A stretch of 64,000 bases of DNA from Cheiracanthium punctorium (GCA_038373885.1 JAWZYV010012260.1:124001-188000), one strand, 5' to 3'; shown: positions 51,397 to 63,195, counted from the first letter of the stretch. Numbers and translations are program-made. Notes: a model not told the origin generated them from the letters alone.

Positions 51397-53108
51397 TAGT
51401 GCATATTGCATCTTTACGAGGAGTATTATCATTGTAATTGCTATCAGCTTCTTGTTTTTCAGTGCATTTGTCCTTTGACACGATTTCTTGTAGGCGTACA
51501 GCAGTCGATGTTGGTAAGCACCGGATTGTAGCTCTTTTTTGAAGCTGTTCTTTGATCAGTTCCTGTCCCAGGCGTTTCAGAAATACTCTTCTTCTGATGG
51601 CCTCATTTCCATTGCTGAGAAATAGAACCTGGCAATTGATTCCTGAAATATTAAGCAATGAAAAAAATACAACCATAGGCCACCGTTTAGTATTTCTGGC
51701 AACAGAATATGATGAACACATTTTGTCCACCATATCGACTCCGACTTTAGTATTGTTGTAATAGGTTATTATCTCCGGTTTTCGCTTATCTCCTGTATCC
51801 TCATTAATTTTATCATCAAAATGCATCGATGATATTAGTAAAACAATTTTCTTACTACTTTTGTTTTGGGGAACATAAGAAACGAGAGTACCTTCTTTTC
51901 GAAAAGCAAAAAGACTTGAAGAAATCTCTCGATTCTTTATATTTTTAAACTCATGGGGTATTTGCCATTTATTTTTTTTTCAAAGTTCCAACGAATGGCA
52001 AGCGGTGCTCTTCTGACAAATACTTTAAAAGAGATATATCGCTGAACCAGTTGTCAGCTGTACATTTCGGCCAGAATTACTTATTGGGGCAACCATCCGT
52101 TTCACATCTATACTTTTGTTACTCACTGCATATGGTCCTTCAGGTTGTTTTCCAGCATAAAGCTCTAAATTACACGTGTAGAATGTCTTAGGATCTACGA
52201 GAGCAAATATTTTCAATCCATATTTAGCAGGTTTTGAAGGTATATATTGAATGAATGAGGATCTACCTCTAAAGGGTTCAAGCTTCTCATCCAGTGTCAC
52301 ACATTCACCAACAGAATAGCATGATTGACAATTTAAAACAAATCTTTCAAATATTTCGCGAATGGGAGCCAAGCGATCAATTTTTTTCCTCTCTGATCTT
52401 GTTTCTTTGTTATCAAATCGCATTACCCGGAAGAGAAATCTGAATCTTTGCAAACTCATGGTCAAACGAAATATTTCAACTCCAAACCCGTTTGTGTCCC
52501 ATAAATCCTCAAGATTTAATCTTCCTGCCTTGAAAAGACCAGCTAAGAAAAACAGGCCAATAAAAGCTTTGATTTCAACCACGTCAGTGGATAAAGTATC
52601 TCTATCACGTGTGTAATTTTTTTTTTATAACGTCAATATACTGATTTATGTAAGTTACAATTATATCCAGCATACTATCATCGAATAAACACTGCCAAAT
52701 TTCTAATATTCCATTTAAATTTTTTCTCTACCTTTTACACCTGGGAGCTTTACAAGCAGATTGTGTTTTGTTGTTTTTCTACGAGTAGTGAAAGGAGTTT
52801 TTGTCCAAGAAAAAGAATCAGTTTTCTTATTTTTGAGTTTCCGTAGAGCTATATAATCATCATGCCTTTCTTCATCACATTCGTCCTTACTCGAATCGGT
52901 ATCATTCTGTTCACTTAAGGAATCTTCTTCTCGTTCCTCTATATTTTCAGATGCATCAGTGTCATAATCTTCTTCTGCTTGTCCTTTCTGTGCTTCAATT
53001 TGTTCCTCATTATCAGAATTTTCCTCTTTTGATTCCTCAAATAAGTCTCTGAATTTCCGCTAAATCATTCTTATCATTCAAATCAAAATAAACTTTTCTA
53101 GAAGACAT
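51010..53108 (-). pseudogene. piggyBac transposase, decayed
   Basis: Minus strand. ATG at 53108 (MSSRKVYFDLNDKNDLAEI) is soon frameshifted into an acidic N-terminus (EESKEENSDNEEQ...). The catalytic domain follows in frames 52025-52582 (IKAFIGLFFLAGL, ECVTLDEKLEPFRGR with Asp 1; then a frameshift into CTADNWFSD with Asp 2) and 51347-51826 (NNTKVGVDMVDKMCSSYSV with Asp 3). The Cys-rich C-terminus (CKKCGTHLCLQHC) is at 51162-51245 but is cut off by a duplicated tail. At least three frameshifts or stops make it inactive. Confidence 0.92.
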
Positions 53109-53453
53109 TTTATATCTGTAATAAAAAAAATAAATATAAATACTTTAAGAAAATTTAAATTGATATTTTATTTGCATTAAAGAAAATTATACTAAAGTGG
53201 TCGCGTAGTATCTCTCAGATACATTATGATTTAGAATAGTAAAATTAAGTATAAAAATTTAAAATCGGCTTAAAAAGTATTGTAATTGATATAGGAACTA
53301 CAAAATATAAACGAAAAGAAAATATATTTATTTTTTATTTCATAAAAGAAATGCACACTACAGATTGAAATCCATTTACAGTGATGCATAAAAGGACAAA
53401 TTACAAAAGACAAAATTAAAAAAGATAAAATACTGAGATAAAATAAATACCAG

Positions 53454-56252
53454 TCATGACTGCAAAAGTTCAAAACACCTAACTCTAAAGACTTTAAAAG
53501 ACATGTTAAAAATATCCAAATCCAAAGAAAACTTATTATAAATTTTATAAAATTTATATAACGAAAAGTATATGTAATTATATTTTATAATTGGATCCAC
53601 AAATAAATGGCTATTACGAAGAGACCTGTTCGGTACATTTACACAAATACTTTGAAGAATATCACTGCAGTCTACCATATTATTGACAACTTTATAAAAA
53701 AATAATAAACAAAATAGATCACGACGAGAACTTAAACTAGGAAGACCAAAAATACTTCTCAAGTAAGATGAAGAAATATTCGGAATGTAAATAGGATTAC
53801 TTTTGTAGTATAAATAACGAGTAAACTGAGTCTGCACCCGCTCAAGAATTTTCATTTTATTTTTATAATACGGATCCCAAATAAGACTACAATATTCAAG
53901 ATTAGAGCGTATCAAACTAAAGTATAAGATTTTTAATGCATGAAGGTTAGAAAATTCTTTAGTTTTGTACTTAAGAAAACCAAGTTTTTTGTAAGCCTTA
54001 GAGATAATGCTATTGATATGGATTGAAAATTCAAGTTTCCTGTCAAACACAACGCCCAAATCAGTTATGGAATCCGAACGAAATAAGGGAAGATTATTAA
54101 TATGATATGAATAAATTAAAGTTTGAGATTTACGAGAATAACTAAGAATACTACATTTCATAATATTAAGAAGTAATTTGTTGTCTGCGCACCATTCATA
54201 TAAACTATTAAGATCGCTCTGTAAAAGACAAGCATCAGTAACAGACCGTATCTCTTTAAATAATTTCAGATCATCAGCAAATAAAAGATACTTAGAAAAT
54301 TTCAAAACTGAACACAAATCATTAATAAACAAAATAAAAAGTAAAGGTCCCAAATTAGAACCTTGGGGAACACCAGAAGTAGAGGTAAAATTCTCAGAAA
54401 CAGCACCATTAAAATACACACAAAGCTGTCTATTACACAAGTAAGAAAAAATCCAGTCAGTAAGATTAATGTGAAAACCCAAGCCAATTAATTTCTTAAG
54501 AAGAATTCCAAAGTCAATAGAGTCAAATGCCTTGGAAAAATCGGTATAGATGACATCAAGTTGATATCCGTTTTCAAACGAAGAAATAATATTGCTATTT
54601 AAACAAAATAGATTAGTAAGCGTAGACCGTTTAGGAATAAAGCCGTGTTGAGATGAGGAAATTAAATTTTTAACCTGCTGAAAAACTTTATTGTGCATTA
54701 TAATTTCAAATATCTTAGAAAAAGGACTTAAAATAGCAATAGGTCGATAATTTTTGCAGTCATTTATATCACCCTTTTTAAAGACAGGAATAATTTTAGT
54801 ATGCTTCCAAGCATCCGGAAAAGTATAAGTTTTTAAAGAAAGATTAAATAAAATAAGAAGAGGATAAATCAACCCATCAGCACAACCTTTAACAATAAAG
54901 GAAGGTACATTGTCAACACCAACAACTGAAGAAGTCTTCAACTTCTTAAATGCCAAAAGAACATCCTCAAAAGTAATATTATCAATTTTAATGAAATCAT
55001 ACAAGGAGCTGTCAATTAAGGGAGAATTTCTGTCATAATCCGAACTAGATTTGTACACAGAGCTAAAGTAGGTGGCAAAAACATTAGCGATATCACTATT
55101 GTCATTAAAGCAGACATTTTTATAACAAATATTGTTAGGCAAAGATTTGTTTTTATTAAAATAAGACCAGAACATTTTAGGGTCAGAGATCAGTATATTT
55201 TCTGTATTCTGCAAGTAAGAAGCATAATCCCTACGAATGCTGATCTTTAATTTAGATCTAAAATACTTAAATTCATCGGAAATGATCAGATCCCCACTTT
55301 TTATTAAATGCCTACGAACTTTACTTTTACATTTAATTAATTTAATAGTTTCAGTGGAATACCAAAAGGGGAATTTTTTCCTTGAAGATTTCAGAGGAAT
55401 CGTATGGTTTAAAACATCATAAAGATACACATAAAAACAATGCACAGCTTCATCAACATTATTAAAAGCATTCAGAAAATTCCAGTCAGTCTCAGAAAAT
55501 AAATGCCACATAGTAAAAAAATCAGCTTTTTTAAAATCATAACCACCAATGCCACTACTTTTTTTAACAGCCCGAGTTTTAACATAATTAATAACAATAG
55601 ACAATGCAGGATGATAATTATCCTCAGAAACCAAAGGCCTATCACTGTGCTCAACAAATATATTACAAAAATTGATATTAGCCAAAATCAAATCTAAAAA
55701 TTTTTTGTGACAGTTAGGTACCGCATTAAATTGGTTTAAATTATAGAGTTGCAAAAAGTTAAATAGTTCATTTAAAATAGGATCCGAACAATTAACATTA
55801 AGACACTCTGTTGTTACAGGTAAGTTAAAATCACCACAAATAAAAATATTATCATATGTAGTGAACTTCACAAAAACATCAAAAAATTTTACATATGTTT
55901 CACTACCAGAACCAGGAGGGAAATAAATAACACATAAAAGCATTTTAATCCGATAGTTCACATCAATGGAGATCCAAAGACACTCAAAGTTCAAATCAGG
56001 AACATCAATCCGAACAGCAGAAAAACATTTTTTAACAGCAACAGCAACACCCCCACCCCGTTTAAAAGAACTAGTTGAAGAATCACGGTCCCTCCTAAAA
56101 ATATCATATCTGTCATCAAACAAATCCGAAGAGTCAATGTCACTACATAGCCAAGTTTCAGTTAAAAAAATAATATCATAGTTTTCAGAAGCAACTGAGC
56201 AGAAAAAATCATTAGTTTTAGTACGCAAACCACGAACATTCTGGTAAAACAT
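53454..56252 (-). CDS. LINE ORF2: endonuclease and reverse transcriptase
   Basis: 932 codons from ATG 56252. The AP-type endonuclease occupies about residues 1-230: FYQNVRGLRTK, IIFLTETWL (catalytic Glu), ICGDFNLPV (Asp and Asn) and a terminal SEDNYHPAL replacing the S-D-H of many families. The reverse transcriptase, about residues 470-730, has FKKGDINDCKNYRPIAILS, SSQHGFIPKRSTLTNLF, VIYTDFSKAFDSID, TSGVPQGSNLGPLLF and LLFADDLKLF (intact F-A-D-D). The C-terminal region has no clear RNase H. It nicks target DNA and copies the element RNA there. ORF1 ends only 6 bases upstream, so translation by reinitiation is plausible. CR1-like or Jockey assignment rests on remembered similarity. Confidence 0.95.
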   Translation of the reverse strand: MFYQNVRGLRTKTNDFFCSVASENYDIIFLTETWLCSDIDSSDLFDDRYDIFRRDRDSSTSSFKRGGGVAVAVKKCFSAVRIDVPDLNFECLWISIDVNYRIKMLLCVIYFPPGSGSETYVKFFDVFVKFTTYDNIFICGDFNLPVTTECLNVNCSDPILNELFNFLQLYNLNQFNAVPNCHKKFLDLILANINFCNIFVEHSDRPLVSEDNYHPALSIVINYVKTRAVKKSSGIGGYDFKKADFFTMWHLFSETDWNFLNAFNNVDEAVHCFYVYLYDVLNHTIPLKSSRKKFPFWYSTETIKLIKCKSKVRRHLIKSGDLIISDEFKYFRSKLKISIRRDYASYLQNTENILISDPKMFWSYFNKNKSLPNNICYKNVCFNDNSDIANVFATYFSSVYKSSSDYDRNSPLIDSSLYDFIKIDNITFEDVLLAFKKLKTSSVVGVDNVPSFIVKGCADGLIYPLLILFNLSLKTYTFPDAWKHTKIIPVFKKGDINDCKNYRPIAILSPFSKIFEIIMHNKVFQQVKNLISSSQHGFIPKRSTLTNLFCLNSNIISSFENGYQLDVIYTDFSKAFDSIDFGILLKKLIGLGFHINLTDWIFSYLCNRQLCVYFNGAVSENFTSTSGVPQGSNLGPLLFILFINDLCSVLKFSKYLLFADDLKLFKEIRSVTDACLLQSDLNSLYEWCADNKLLLNIMKCSILSYSRKSQTLIYSYHINNLPLFRSDSITDLGVVFDRKLEFSIHINSIISKAYKKLGFLKYKTKEFSNLHALKILYFSLIRSNLEYCSLIWDPYYKNKMKILERVQTQFTRYLYYKSNPIYIPNISSSYLRSIFGLPSLSSRRDLFCLLFFYKVVNNMVDCSDILQSICVNVPNRSLRNSHLFVDPIIKYNYIYFSLYKFYKIYNKFSLDLDIFNMSFKVFRVRCFELLQS

Positions 56253-56258
56253 AGAGAG

Positions 56259-57239
56259 TCACCTGCTGGAATCCCGAATAGATTTATCGAACACAGTTCC
56301 GGAGTCATCAGAATTCACTTCTAAAACTTGATCTTTTCTCAATCTGCCGAAAAACTCCGACACAAGACATCCATCTGGCCAAACTGAAGCATCCATTAAC
56401 TGGCAAAAATCACTCTCGTACACTTCAACATGGAAAGATGAATAAGTTTGAAATTTAGTCTTGAGTTTCTGGCATAAAAGAAAGTCTAAATTCAAGGGGC
56501 ACAAGAAATCTGTTATCTGTTTCACTGTTGTCTCAGGACTTAATCTGGACAAAAAAATTGCTTTTCTACGTGGCAGCCTTTTCACACTACTTAAGTTCGA
56601 CTCTTTCTTGGATCCATTAACAATAAGTTTACTTTTATTTTTCTTCTCATTTTGCACAGGAATACTTACAGGAATATTTTCGACAATCGGCACTGACGAG
56701 ACAGAATTTATAACTGAAGCATATGTCTTTTTGGTGTCTTGAATTTTGTAGGTCTGATCGAGTCTAGAAGAAACAGAAGTCGGAGACACTACCTGACAAG
56801 CACCAGACATTTCCCTTGACTTTCCGTTAGAATTCACAATCCCATCAGGTACCAAGCAAACCTGGTTAGCGATACATTCAAATTTACTAGAAATATCCTT
56901 TCGAAAGGAAGTAAATTCATCCTTTAACTCCCTAAACAAATCTTCTAAATTACTGGAGGAACGTTGGCCCACATTATCTCCAACAGATGGCACCACATCA
57001 CCAACCAGCTTCCCAGTCGCCATGATATCAGCAGAAATTTCTTGAGAGGCTTCATGGTAAATAAATGATCTAATACACTCAAATTTCTTTTTAATTAAAG
57101 ACTTCAACTCACACATAGCGTTCTTGGCATCGTCCCGAACCTTTGCGTTCATATTACATTTAGAATTAATTGCAGTATCTACTTTTACATAGCATAAATC
57201 AAGAGCACCAAAAAAGTCGTCCTCCATCAAGTCAGCCAT
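56259..57239 (-). CDS. LINE ORF1: RNA-binding protein
   Basis: 326 codons from ATG 57239. The N-terminal 120 residues are helical and charged and look coiled-coil-like (FRELKDEFTSFRKDISSKFE). A low-complexity Ser/Thr/Lys linker follows. The C-terminal domain is RRKAIFLSRLSPETTVKQIT...CQKLKTKFQTYSSFHVEV...VWPDGCLVSEFF, an RRM-like fold found in ORF1 of arthropod CR1/Jockey-type LINEs, where it binds the element RNA. No CCHC knuckles are seen. It is immediately upstream of ORF2. No frameshift. Confidence 0.85.
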   Translation of the reverse strand: MADLMEDDFFGALDLCYVKVDTAINSKCNMNAKVRDDAKNAMCELKSLIKKKFECIRSFIYHEASQEISADIMATGKLVGDVVPSVGDNVGQRSSSNLEDLFRELKDEFTSFRKDISSKFECIANQVCLVPDGIVNSNGKSREMSGACQVVSPTSVSSRLDQTYKIQDTKKTYASVINSVSSVPIVENIPVSIPVQNEKKNKSKLIVNGSKKESNLSSVKRLPRRKAIFLSRLSPETTVKQITDFLCPLNLDFLLCQKLKTKFQTYSSFHVEVYESDFCQLMDASVWPDGCLVSEFFGRLRKDQVLEVNSDDSGTVFDKSIRDSSR

Positions 57240-57344
57240 GTTGACCCTTTGAGATACGAGATAATGATAATATTGATGATATTGAGATAAGAAATACTTA
57301 CAAGAGTAGTCGCGTTGTATCTCACAGATAAAATGTAGCAGTGG

Positions 57345-57530
57345 CCAATCCGAACGCTGTCTTATACAACTGGTCGACTCTCTCCTTTCCTACCCCCTTT
57401 CACTCCTCAGATTCTCCCCGCAGTTCGAAAAGCCAAGCTGATCTCTGACGAGGGGGGCTCTACGGAAGCTGACCGCTTTCACTCCCCCGCTTTAGTCGAC
57501 CAGTTGTATAATGAATCGGAGCAAACGGAG
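57345..57530. repeat. Inverted repeat around TTATACAACTGGTCGACT
   Basis: TTATACAACTGGTCGACT near 57360-57377 pairs with its reverse complement near 57499-57516. The enclosed 120 bases are CT-rich and GC-richer than the flanks. A possible MITE or the remaining right end of the piggyBac element; no duplication found. Confidence 0.5.
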
Positions 57531-57569
57531 CCCTTTTCCCCCCAAAAAAAACCCCAGGGATTTCCCTTT

Positions 57570-58016
57570 AACAGACCAGAAGTAAAAGTTACGAGCTGAA
57601 AACTTCTTGTCAAGCTTTCTAAACTTTCTATTTATGCAATTAAACAGGTTTTGGCACATTATCTTTTAATAAACATTTATGAACGTTTATTCACATTTTT
57701 ATACATTTAAAACTCTTTGTAAAAAAAAAAAAAAATTAATGTTTTTTAAGGCTGTAAGGGTATACTTTTCGAATTCCGCGCTCGATTTGTGTGCACATTT
57801 AAAATTCAAAAAGTTGTGCGCGCACAGGCCGCAGCGTGACACAGCTGGTATATGCGTACGGTATACATAAGCGATACATATTTTTCTCCGCATGTTGTAT
57901 TTTGTTCTATTTAATCAATAATTATGTACGTGAATTTATTAGTTATCAATAATTATGTACTTACGTTGTAATGAACAGTAATCCTGTTTATTTGTAATGA
58001 ATGATCGATTTGTAAT
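57570..58016 (+). repeat. Dispersed repeat family A, copy 2
   Basis: Same order of blocks as 8660-9375, including the A-run and TATGCGTACGGTATA, but without the 100-base foldback. The right end meets an ACTAGCTGTGTACCC terminus at 58018. Confidence 0.8.
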
Positions 58017-58017
58017 T

Positions 58018-58080
58018 CAAACTAGCTGTGTACCCTTCATACGGGAGGAAGCAGATATTTTTCTAATACACCTGATTAAA
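58018..58080 (+). repeat. Stray terminus like that of the 60.3-62.4 kb element
   Basis: ACTAGCTGTGTACCC...GGAGGAAGCAGATATTTT resembles the inverted ends at 60266 and 62436. No partner end recognised nearby. Confidence 0.5.
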
Positions 58081-58489
58081 TTTATTATTCAATCAGAGCA
58101 AAACTATGGAATTGTTTCACTCGTAACCTGGCATTACGATAGTTGGCAAAAAAAAAAAAACTACTTCGTGCAAATTTGTAATATAGTTTGTTTGTTTAAC
58201 ATTTAGAGTTCTACCCACAACAGAGGAAGTTGTTTGAACTTCATCTATGAAACCATAGCTCTTGAAACGGTTCGAATATTTCCGATAATAACCTAACCTG
58301 AATGGCTATCCCTGATCAGCAAATCGCAATTAGTAATCCAATAAGATTCCGCAAAGATATGGTTTACATCAGTTATAATTAAATTACCAATGATAATTCA
58401 TTCAGAATTTTTAATTAAATAAATAAACACGTACATGCGATACCATTCTTTATTTTTATTTATTTATTCTAAAGTTAAACAAGTATCTC

Positions 58490-58862
58490 TCTATTCTAAA
58501 AAAAAGTAAGGGCCGCTGTCGTCGCTGCTGTCAAAAGCTTGTTCGCCTATCTTCTCCTAAACCGTGGGGATTTGGAATACATTTCGACTAAGGTGCCCAC
58601 AGATTCGAAAAATTCCGAGGAACCTGCTAAGCTGACTTAAATTTCGAAAATCGAATTATTTTAGAAGATATTAATAAAAAAATAAACATAATGGTTGCCA
58701 GATTTGGCATAAAATTATTCATTCTTTTGCAACAAAGCGTTTCCAAGTATCTAGAATCGCGTGTAATTTACAAACATGAGTTAGAATTACGCCTATTTTA
58801 CGCCAAAATAAAAACTATATGAAATAAGTAACTCAAAATGTGTTACACAAAGTTGACAATTT
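58490..58862 (-). repeat. Dispersed repeat family B, copy 2
   Basis: Reverse complement aligns along its length with 536-905. No duplication or coding seen. Confidence 0.75.
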
Positions 58863-59614
58863 TCAAATAGTAAGTTTACTTAGACAACAGGAGTTTAGAA
58901 TTAGTCATTATTCGTTTTTCCAAAACAAAATAACTAATATCTTGAAAATGAAAAATAATTAAAATGCAGATTATTTTAAAGCCGGTTCGGTCCACCTGGA
59001 TTATTTGCTACCAGTAGAAATATATTATATATTTAAACTATGCCATTATAGCAGTTATAGTACACTTTGGATATTTGCTAGCGCGACGAGATGATACATT
59101 CATGGTGCTAAGTACGCCAATCTGCAAACGATTATGTAAATGAAAATATGGATAACGGTTTTCCGGTAACCTTAAATGAACAGTAATTATAGGTTGTGAG
59201 CATGTGTAATCCGTCAAATAATGAAAAGTCGCCATGGGTGGCAAGCTATCCTATCTGTTCCGTAGCTTTTATTAACTTTACACGTACGCGAGTCGCCAAA
59301 TAATGAAAAATCGCCATGGGTGGCAAATTCGCAAGGTGTCCAATAGTTTTTACATTATTAAAAATACAGCTGAAACAGCTGTTCTGATTTTATTACGCTT
59401 TAGCTCCTAATTAATATAAATTTGAATGGTAAGCTTAAATATCATTGTGTTTCTGAGGAGTGCAAATAATTTTTCCAGCGATTATAAGCGGAGTCCGCAC
59501 TCCAGGTGTAGTATAGCTCAGGACCCGTACAACACGGATTCCCATAACAACATACCTTCCGTGTTATGAGGGGGAGGGGTCTACTGTAGTGCGAAGTTTA
59601 AATTTTTATGTACC
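58863..59614. other. Spacer with small direct repeat
   Basis: CAAATAATGAAAA-TCGCCATGGGTGGCAA occurs at about 59213-59247 and again at 59291-59327. Nothing else recognised. Confidence 0.5.
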
Positions 59615-59783
59615 CAGGGACGTAGCCAGAATTTTTTCATGGGGGGGGTTACGACTACTGCAACTCATATATATGTATACATATGTGTGATAATGTAGTG
59701 AAGTATATACATTTTGTATGGCAAAAAATTTCTCATGGGGGGGGTAATGACCCCCCTAACCCCCGCCCTTGGCTACGCCTCTG
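59615..59783. mobile_element. hAT-type MITE with perfect 8-bp duplication (second)
   Basis: 169 bases from CAGGGACGTAGCCAGA to TTGGCTACGCCTCTG, with G-runs and C-runs inside each end. The duplication TATGTACC is exact (59607-59614, 59784-59791). Same family as 15655-15797. Non-coding. Confidence 0.9.
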
Positions 59784-60266
59784 TATGTACCAATGAACAT
59801 GCAAGAACCAAGCAATGTGTAGCTCAGTAACATTCTATCTGATCCAATCTTCGGGTTTTGTCTGTTGAAATGATGTCTCTTTTACGAATAAGCCTGATTA
59901 GGGGCCGAATGCCTCATACGAAAAAGCGAGCGTAACGAGTCTGGGGGCCTTGGCCCCTAGTATTATAAAAACATTCTCACCATTATCTATCTCTCATATA
60001 TTTAGGCAGAAAATATTTAATTACAATCAATTTTCTAAGACATAGAATCCAAATGACCCCTGTCACGACCATGCCCATGCACTGCTATACATGATAAGAA
60101 TTTCATTAATAATGATTATGAACATATTATTACTGTTCACCTCAAAATAGTAAAGGATATCTATTAATAGAAACTTGTGGGAAATGGTACCGAATATACG
60201 ATTCCTTCTAAGTTTACTTTAAATCGTATACTATAACAAGTCTCATATAATCGAGATTATTTTATA

Positions 60267-62435
60267 CTAGCTGTGTGCCCGTTCTTCGCACGGTAGGAAA
60301 AGAATATTTTCCTAAAATAAATACCTGTGCCATAAAAAAAAAATACAATTTAGGTAGTCTCTTTTGTTGAAACTATCACGGTATACATTAACGCAACGTA
60401 GGATTATACTTTAGTTAGTTGCAAGATGACCGTTGAAAAATGATGAAGAGACCACTTTTAATTTCACGAAACATTTATTAATGTGGTATACTGTGCTTCA
60501 ATTCATATTAACCTAAAAAATCTAACTAATACTACCTATAGCTGTCTATTACTTATTAAATGTTACTGATCTTCGTTTCCCCCCTCTCTAATGCTCAATT
60601 TAAATAATCAGTGTAGGAATTTGAAACCAGTGGTGCCTTTTCTACTCTTTGATGATTCTTAGCAATTTATACATTAGCATAAACAATAAACATTATTTAT
60701 AATGGTTGCCATTAAAACACCTCTCCTTATCTTTTTAAGCATAATTCTTGTCAGATTGGCGCAAATTTAGCACCGCAAATTATTTCATCTCGCCGTGATG
60801 GAAAATATCCAAGGTGTACCAATCTAAATATTTAAATCCTCTTTGGTTCAGTTTTGTGATAAACATCAAACTGTGTAATCTCGTGGAGATATTTAGAATC
60901 GCTCAAATTGCGAATAGGGTGTTAAATTGCGTAGCAGAGTTTAGAATTTCACGCAATTTTTTGATTTATGATGTTACGTTCTGACCATGCTTGTTTAATC
61001 TGGTTATTTATCACAGTTGTTTTCAAACGGATTAATATTGTAACTCACTTGCAACAGAGCTTATTAAAGTTAATTTTGAGATGCTGGTGTGATGCCTAAT
61101 TAATCAGTATTTCAAATATTTTTCAGAGCTATGTTGCTAATGGCCTAAATTTTGTGGAAGAACTTGTTAAATTTTCTGGATTTCCGCCAAAAAAATGTAT
61201 AATTAATATATGTATACCGCCAAAAGTTGTCAAAACTTGGCGACATTTTGCGCGATTTTTGGAATTCATACTATGGCTGTCGTTAGGCCGATAATGAATA
61301 CTAAATTTTATGTTAATTAGTATTTTCCCCCCTGTGGCCCCTTTTGAATTTCTCACTATTTTAAAAATTGTAAGTTTCCTTTCGTTGTTATGGTTGCTGA
61401 AAAATCATAGTGTTCAAAAATCGTCAAGGGTAGCTCATGCATTAAACAAAATACTTTTAAAATTTCATAATAGTAAATTTTTACGTAGATTTCTATTGCA
61501 TTTTTAAACTCGTGACATCAAAATGACGTCATTTCATTTATGATAAACCACTTTTTTTTACAGTTATGTCTATCTCTAGCATATAGATGATATATCACAT
61601 GATCACTATTGCTTCCAAAACTTATTTGCGCTCCGTGGAAATACAATGATGTTTGGTGTTGCCATTGAAAAGGCATGTTAATTACAGGAGCTAAAGCGTC
61701 ATAATATCAGAACATATGTCTCATTTTACCGAGCTGTACAAGTCTCCTTTAACGTGTTACACGAAAACGATCGTAATGTTTTCGCCGTGTTCCAAGAATT
61801 CGTGTTGTAGACCCATGTTATAAAGGGTTAAATTGTAATCTGTAAAAAATGAAATATGAAATTAGTTATTTATTTATTGTGAATTGACAGTGAGATCAAC
61901 GTCACTTTTATGTAACAAGTGTGATACTGTATTAAGAGTTCAATAAGGGTAATAAGCTTTTTTTCTCAGAAGTTACATCTCGAACGTTTTCATTTAGAAA
62001 ATCGACATGATTTTCACCGGAGCAGAGTGCATTTTTGACTTTTAAACGTAAATGATGCATCCATTGTTTCATGAAGGTTTTTTAATTTAGGTAAAGTCGT
62101 GTGTAACATAACTGCGCTAATACATTGTCCACGCTTTGCGAATTGCAAGATAAAATTGTTGTCAACATCATGCAATGTTATTTATGTGGTATATACTATA
62201 TATTAATGCTATAAATTAAACCTCACAAAAAGAATTATATGTTGTAGAAATCAGGCATTTTTCGAAAACTTCTTTCCTTTTTGATCGCCAAAATTTGCAC
62301 TCATGACATCAACTTTTAGTCACGATTCAAGTATTTTTCCACGTTTTGAAATTCCGCATTACTGGGTTTAATTCGAAATATAAGTGCAAAGAAAATATTC
62401 GTTTCCCACCGTGCGGAGAACGGGTACGCAGCTAG
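60267..62435. mobile_element. 2.2-kb element bounded by 45-base inverted repeats
   Basis: Ends read inward CTAGCTGTGTGCCCGTTCTT and (minus strand) CTAGCTGCGTACCCGTTCTC, continuing CGCACGGT-GGAAA-GAATATTTTC. No target duplication could be defined, and the interior has no ORF of recognisable function (the longest are under 85 codons). Class unknown; probably non-autonomous. Confidence 0.6.
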
Positions 62436-63195
62436 TCAGATCTATTAAAATCCGTATGTTCGTATCGTGCGTGGCTGAATGAGATTTTCGTACAAACTTT
62501 GCATAGTTTGACTTCGGATCGCGTAGAATATTGGCAATCTGTCCGTGAAAGTGAATCCAAATAAGCGGGTCGGGTAAAGCCAGCGGAGTGAATGTACGTG
62601 TTTCCTCTTGTGTTGACGTCCACGCTCAGTAATCTATAATAATCTGTAATGCACTGAAATATTGCATGCGGGACTTTTATTATCATTGTTATTAATGAGG
62701 ATATCAGCGAGGAGTCTGAGCGGCACGTAACGGCCAATATGAATGTAGCTTTACTTCTTCATAACTACGTCTAAGTAACTGAGCATCAGTCGTACATCTA
62801 ACTGCCATCCCCATCATCTAATGGACGTGCCAGTTTCCTACTATAGGCCGGGAGTTTAAGTTTCTACGTAATCCGTAGTCAAATAGTATCTGTCTATGCC
62901 CCTGAGCTAGAATTCTAACCAAGTTAAGAACTTAGCTGAGTGATCGAAGTATCTGCATAACAATTTCGTGCAAACCTTGACAAGACGCATCTATTGTGGG
63001 ATTTTCAATTTACGACAAACTTATTCTCTATACATCGGCGCGTTATCGCACATTTCGGTCCTGGTTTTCTGTGGGGCCCCAAAAGTGAAAGGTACCGAAA
63101 TATGTTTAAATGAAATATATCAAAATATAAATAATTTAATTAATTTTATTAATTTAATTTATAATTCAATTAATTTAACCACATGATATACATTT
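62436..63195. other. Spacer; nothing recognised
   Basis: A 101-codon frame on the minus strand (62432-62737) and shorter frames lack family resemblance. A TTAAT/AATTAA-rich low-complexity tract lies at about 63120-63180. Confidence 0.5.

Larger units (their letters stand above)
53222..57304 (-). mobile_element. Full-length non-LTR retrotransposon (CR1/Jockey group)
   Basis: 4.08 kb on the minus strand with two long uninterrupted ORFs, 6 bases apart. A 26-base direct repeat with three mismatches (53196-53221 and 57305-57330, containing GTCGCG and ATCTC-CAGATA) flanks it and fits a target-site duplication. The 3' region is AT-rich with AAATAAAAAATAAATA near 53330 but no clean poly(A) tail. Both ORFs are open, so this is the least decayed autonomous element in the window. 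Confidence 0.9.

Noticed and set aside
61129..61507. ORFs on both strands near 61.1-61.5 kb as a possible next TRPM exon
   Set aside because: The frame containing NFVEELVKFSGFP loosely recalls the pre-transmembrane segment but has no good acceptor/donor pair and lies inside a TIR-bounded element.
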